Part shown: positions 14,296-16,273 of the stretch, piece after piece
How the letters are laid out: every line of letters begins with the position of its first letter
Numbering within the stretch: the first letter of the stretch is position 1
Origin: Alteromonadaceae bacterium UBA2620
Lineage (GTDB): Bacteria; Pseudomonadota; Gammaproteobacteria; Enterobacterales; Alteromonadaceae
NCBI GenBank assembly: GCA_002339125.1
Contig: DDJQ01000044.1
Coordinates: 1 to 16,273 of the forward strand
DNA: 16,273 nucleotides
Direction of reading: 5' to 3'
Made by a program: the position numbers and the translations under genes
The notes under the pieces: generated by a model
What the model was told of the DNA's origin: nothing
Databases searched by the model: none
Seen by the model: only the letters and a program-made list of their open reading frames with translations

Positions 14296-14747
14296 TGGCA
14301 CTCAGTTACTGGCAAAGTCCCTGCGGACTTATGGCAATCAGCGCGGATGAAAAGGGCATCACCAGCATTCGGTTTGTGTCAGAGTCGGCTGCTGAGGCAA
14401 GCCCCTCAGCTCTTACTCTGGCCTGTTGCGAGCAGCTCGAAGCCTACTTCGACGGCCGCCTGACCACTTTTAGCGTGCCGCTAAATCCATCTGGCACGGC
14501 GTTTCAGCAGCAGGTATGGCGCCAGTTGCAGACTATACCCTATGGCCACACAATAAGTTACGGTGATATTGCCGATGGCATTGGTAAGCCCACGGCTTCG
14601 CGCGCAGTGGGCATGGCAAATGGCAAAAACCCGTTAACCATTATTGTGCCCTGTCATCGGGTGATTGGTAGCAATGGCAAATTAACCGGCTATGCGGGCG
14701 GGTTAACCAGAAAGCAGTTTTTATTGGCATTAGAAGGAGCAATTTAG
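14295..14747 (+). CDS. ogt: Methylated-DNA--protein-cysteine methyltransferase
   Basis: 150-residue suicide enzyme that moves alkyl groups from O6-alkylguanine (and O4-alkylthymine) to its own cysteine. The active site IVPCHRV has C120. The DNA-binding helix-turn-helix ISYGDIADGIG precedes ASRAVGMANGKNP, with the Arg finger R103 and Asn hinge N111. GYAGGLTRKQFLLALE (132-147) is the usual C-terminal helix. The ATG at 14295 overlaps the upstream stop (TAATG) and has GGAGA before it; an in-frame ATG at 14232 inside the alkA frame would add 21 unlike residues and is rejected. Second gene of the alkylation-repair operon, supplying the Ogt activity that E. coli Ada carries in its own C-terminus. 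Confidence 0.96.
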   Translation: MALSYWQSPCGLMAISADEKGITSIRFVSESAAEASPSALTLACCEQLEAYFDGRLTTFSVPLNPSGTAFQQQVWRQLQTIPYGHTISYGDIADGIGKPTASRAVGMANGKNPLTIIVPCHRVIGSNGKLTGYAGGLTRKQFLLALEGAI

Positions 14748-15644
14748 GTGACATCGCGAGAGCTGGGCGCATTATTACTCCTTGGCGCTATTTGGGGAGC
14801 CTCGTTTATTTTTATGCGCGTGGCCGCGCCTGAATTTGGCATATTGCCGCTGGTGGTCCTTAGAACGTCACTGGCAACCCTGGTGTTTCTACCCTTTTTA
14901 TTTCTCACCGGCGGTGGCCGGCAGATGGTTAAACTGTGGAAGCCAATGTGTCTGCTGGGGGCAATAAATACCGCTGTGCCTTTTGCGTTATTCAACTTTG
15001 CCAGCCTGCAATTACAAAGCGGGGTACTGGCTATTCTCAATGCTACCGCGCCGATGTTTGCTGCCATGTTTGCCTTTATCTGGTTGCGGGAACGCCTTGG
15101 TAAGCTCGCTATTGTCGGCCTGATGTGCGGGTTTGTTGGCGTAGTGGTGATTAGCCTTGATAAAACCCTGGGCAGTCAGCTCAGTATTGTGCCGGTACTG
15201 GCTGTGTTAGGTGCTGCTGGTTGTTACGGTTGGGGCGCTTGTATGATGAAGAAATCGCTGGCGGGGGTAAAGCCAGTGGCGGTGGCTGCGGGCAGTCAGT
15301 TCTGGGCCTCGCTGTTACTCACGCCGTTTGCATTATTGCAGCTGCCCCAGGCCTGGCCGTCGTCGCTGGCATGGATGAACGCCCTGGCGCTGGCTCTGGT
15401 AGGCACTGGTCTGGCTTATTTGCTGTATTTTTTTCTGATAGCTTCTGCCGGCCCGGCCAAAGCGGTGATGGTAGGTTATCTGGTGCCGTTATTTGGTATT
15501 GCCTGGGGCGTTATTTTTCTTAATGAGATCTTAAGTGTGTGGGACTTCTGTGGCGGACTGCTGATATTGCTGGGGATAAGTTTTACAACAGGTGTTGCCC
15601 AGCGCGTTGCGCACTGGGCAAAACAGCGGTTAGTCGTCAATTAA
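14748..15644 (+). CDS. EamA-family (DMT) transporter
   Basis: 298-residue inner-membrane protein with about ten hydrophobic helices in two EamA repeats (about 8-136 and 148-281). Recognisable family parts are GAIWGASFIFMRVA (13-26), VVLRT (36-40), the end of repeat 1 IWLRERLGKLAIVG (111-124), and LVPLFGIAWGVIFLNEIL (245-262) in repeat 2. EamA proteins export metabolites such as amino acids; the substrate cannot be predicted here. The GTG start follows the ogt stop directly with no gap and has AAGGAG 8 bases upstream, so it is cotranscribed with the repair genes. Its last 15 bases overlap the 3' end of the opposite GGDEF gene. Confidence 0.92.
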   Translation: MTSRELGALLLLGAIWGASFIFMRVAAPEFGILPLVVLRTSLATLVFLPFLFLTGGGRQMVKLWKPMCLLGAINTAVPFALFNFASLQLQSGVLAILNATAPMFAAMFAFIWLRERLGKLAIVGLMCGFVGVVVISLDKTLGSQLSIVPVLAVLGAAGCYGWGACMMKKSLAGVKPVAVAAGSQFWASLLLTPFALLQLPQAWPSSLAWMNALALALVGTGLAYLLYFFLIASAGPAKAVMVGYLVPLFGIAWGVIFLNEILSVWDFCGGLLILLGISFTTGVAQRVAHWAKQRLVVN

Positions 15645-16273
15645 CTGCACACGCACCAAATTCCGGCCGTCCCGGCGAGCCTGATATAAAGCATCCTCAG
15701 CGTGGGCGGTAAGCTCATTGAGGTTACGCTTAGAGGCAGTAAACGACACACCAAAGCTGGCGGTTAAGTGCATTTCCGGATAGTCGCTTGGCGGAGGCAG
15801 AATAGCAATGCCGTGGCGCAGAGTCTGCGCCAGCTCCTGCGCTTCACGAGGCCCCATTTCGGGGAGCAGAATAATAAACTCCTCGCTGCTCCAACGCCCC
15901 AGTACGTCCTGTTCCCGCAGGTGGCTGGAAATAAAACCAGAGACCTTGTCGAGCACGTCATCACCGGCATTGCGGCCAAACTGGTCGTTGATATCCATAA
16001 AGTGATCGATGTCGACCATAATGATACTCAGTGACGCGTTTTGTTCCGTAAGCGACTGGTAGGTTTCTTCCAGCTGATTGCGATCCGGCAGGCGGTGAGT
16101 ATTACGAATAATCAACTCCGGCTGCATATCGCGGCGGAAGTAATACAGCAAATTATAGATAAGCAGGAACAGCGCAAAAATAATCACCAGTATGGTAACC
16201 ACACTGAAAATAAAGCCCTGAGAAATTTCTGCTTGTCTGGCGTCCAGCGGGCTCAACAGGTAAACCGTCCAGC
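15630..16273 (-). CDS. Membrane GGDEF-domain protein, N-terminus cut by the window
   Basis: Only the C-terminal part is present; the frame is open to the window edge, with WTVYLLSPLD reading like the end of a periplasmic dCache-type sensor. Numbered from the TTG at 16256, a membrane helix (about 16-39) leads to a GGDEF domain (about 45-205). VDIDHF (81-86) keeps the metal-binding Asp, and ASFGVSF and DALYQARRDGRN (187-198) are typical. The signature is SSEEF (123-127) instead of GGDEF, the usual LTGLPNR start is HRLPDR, and GHxxGD is GRNAGD. The inhibitory-site RxxD (R114, D117) is intact at the right spacing. It may therefore bind c-di-GMP rather than make it. Its 3' end overlaps the convergent EamA gene by 15 bases. 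Confidence 0.85.
   Translation of the reverse strand, partial: WTVYLLSPLDARQAEISQGFIFSVVTILVIIFALFLLIYNLLYYFRRDMQPELIIRNTHRLPDRNQLEETYQSLTEQNASLSIIMVDIDHFMDINDQFGRNAGDDVLDKVSGFISSHLREQDVLGRWSSEEFIILLPEMGPREAQELAQTLRHGIAILPPPSDYPEMHLTASFGVSFTASKRNLNELTAHAEDALYQARRDGRNLVRVQLIDD

Noticed and set aside
1..16273. Mobile elements, CRISPR arrays, tRNA or rRNA genes
   Set aside because: No transposase or integrase, no regularly spaced direct repeats, and no cloverleaf or rRNA-like sequence was seen; almost all of the window is explained by housekeeping or accessory single genes.

Overview
This 16.3 kb window is ordinary, gene-dense chromosome of a gammaproteobacterium. The encoded proteins (Gram-negative biosynthetic SpeA, Ada/Ogt repair proteins, secreted proteins with Sec signals) suggest a marine or saline member of the Alteromonadales. 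That placement is inferred from protein recognition, since no rRNA or other marker gene is present. I see no rRNA, tRNA, insertion sequence, phage gene or CRISPR array.

Left part (1-6465). A rightward gene for a DUF5666 repeat protein lacks a convincing start near the window edge and ends at a strong hairpin. Facing it is a tight leftward operon, frdC-frdA-frdB, encoding a diheme, single-cytochrome-b succinate:quinone oxidoreductase of the Wolinella succinogenes fumarate reductase type. Every catalytic, heme and E-pathway residue I could check by position is present. Upstream on the same strand lies glpK (glycerol kinase), 324 bases away; that gap holds a perfect 18-base palindrome in the frdC leader.

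Middle (6466-11550). A secreted pectinacetylesterase/NOTUM-like hydrolase runs rightward to an intrinsic terminator. It converges on a leftward glutaredoxin-MauE membrane fusion protein. A small leftward DUF3224 protein follows, then the rightward speA gene (arginine decarboxylase, start of agmatine/putrescine synthesis). No speB or other polyamine gene is next to it.

Right part (11551-16273). A leftward exported serine hydrolase (class C beta-lactamase fold) starts at TTG and has a good sigma-70-like promoter with an inverted repeat in its spacer. Divergent from it is a compact three-gene DNA-alkylation-repair operon: an Ada sensor/AraC/AlkA glycosylase fusion, ogt (O6-alkylguanine methyltransferase), and an EamA-family exporter, joined by stop/start overlap or direct abutment. 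Its 3' end overlaps a leftward membrane GGDEF protein cut by the window edge. That protein's active-site motifs are degenerate but its RxxD inhibitory site is kept.

I found no clearly undescribed multi-gene system. The items most worth a second look are the epsilonproteobacterial-type Frd complex with its palindromic leader, the alkylation-repair operon with a linked transporter, the glutaredoxin-MauE fusion, the glycerol kinase without the fructose-1,6-bisphosphate loop, and the degenerate GGDEF protein.
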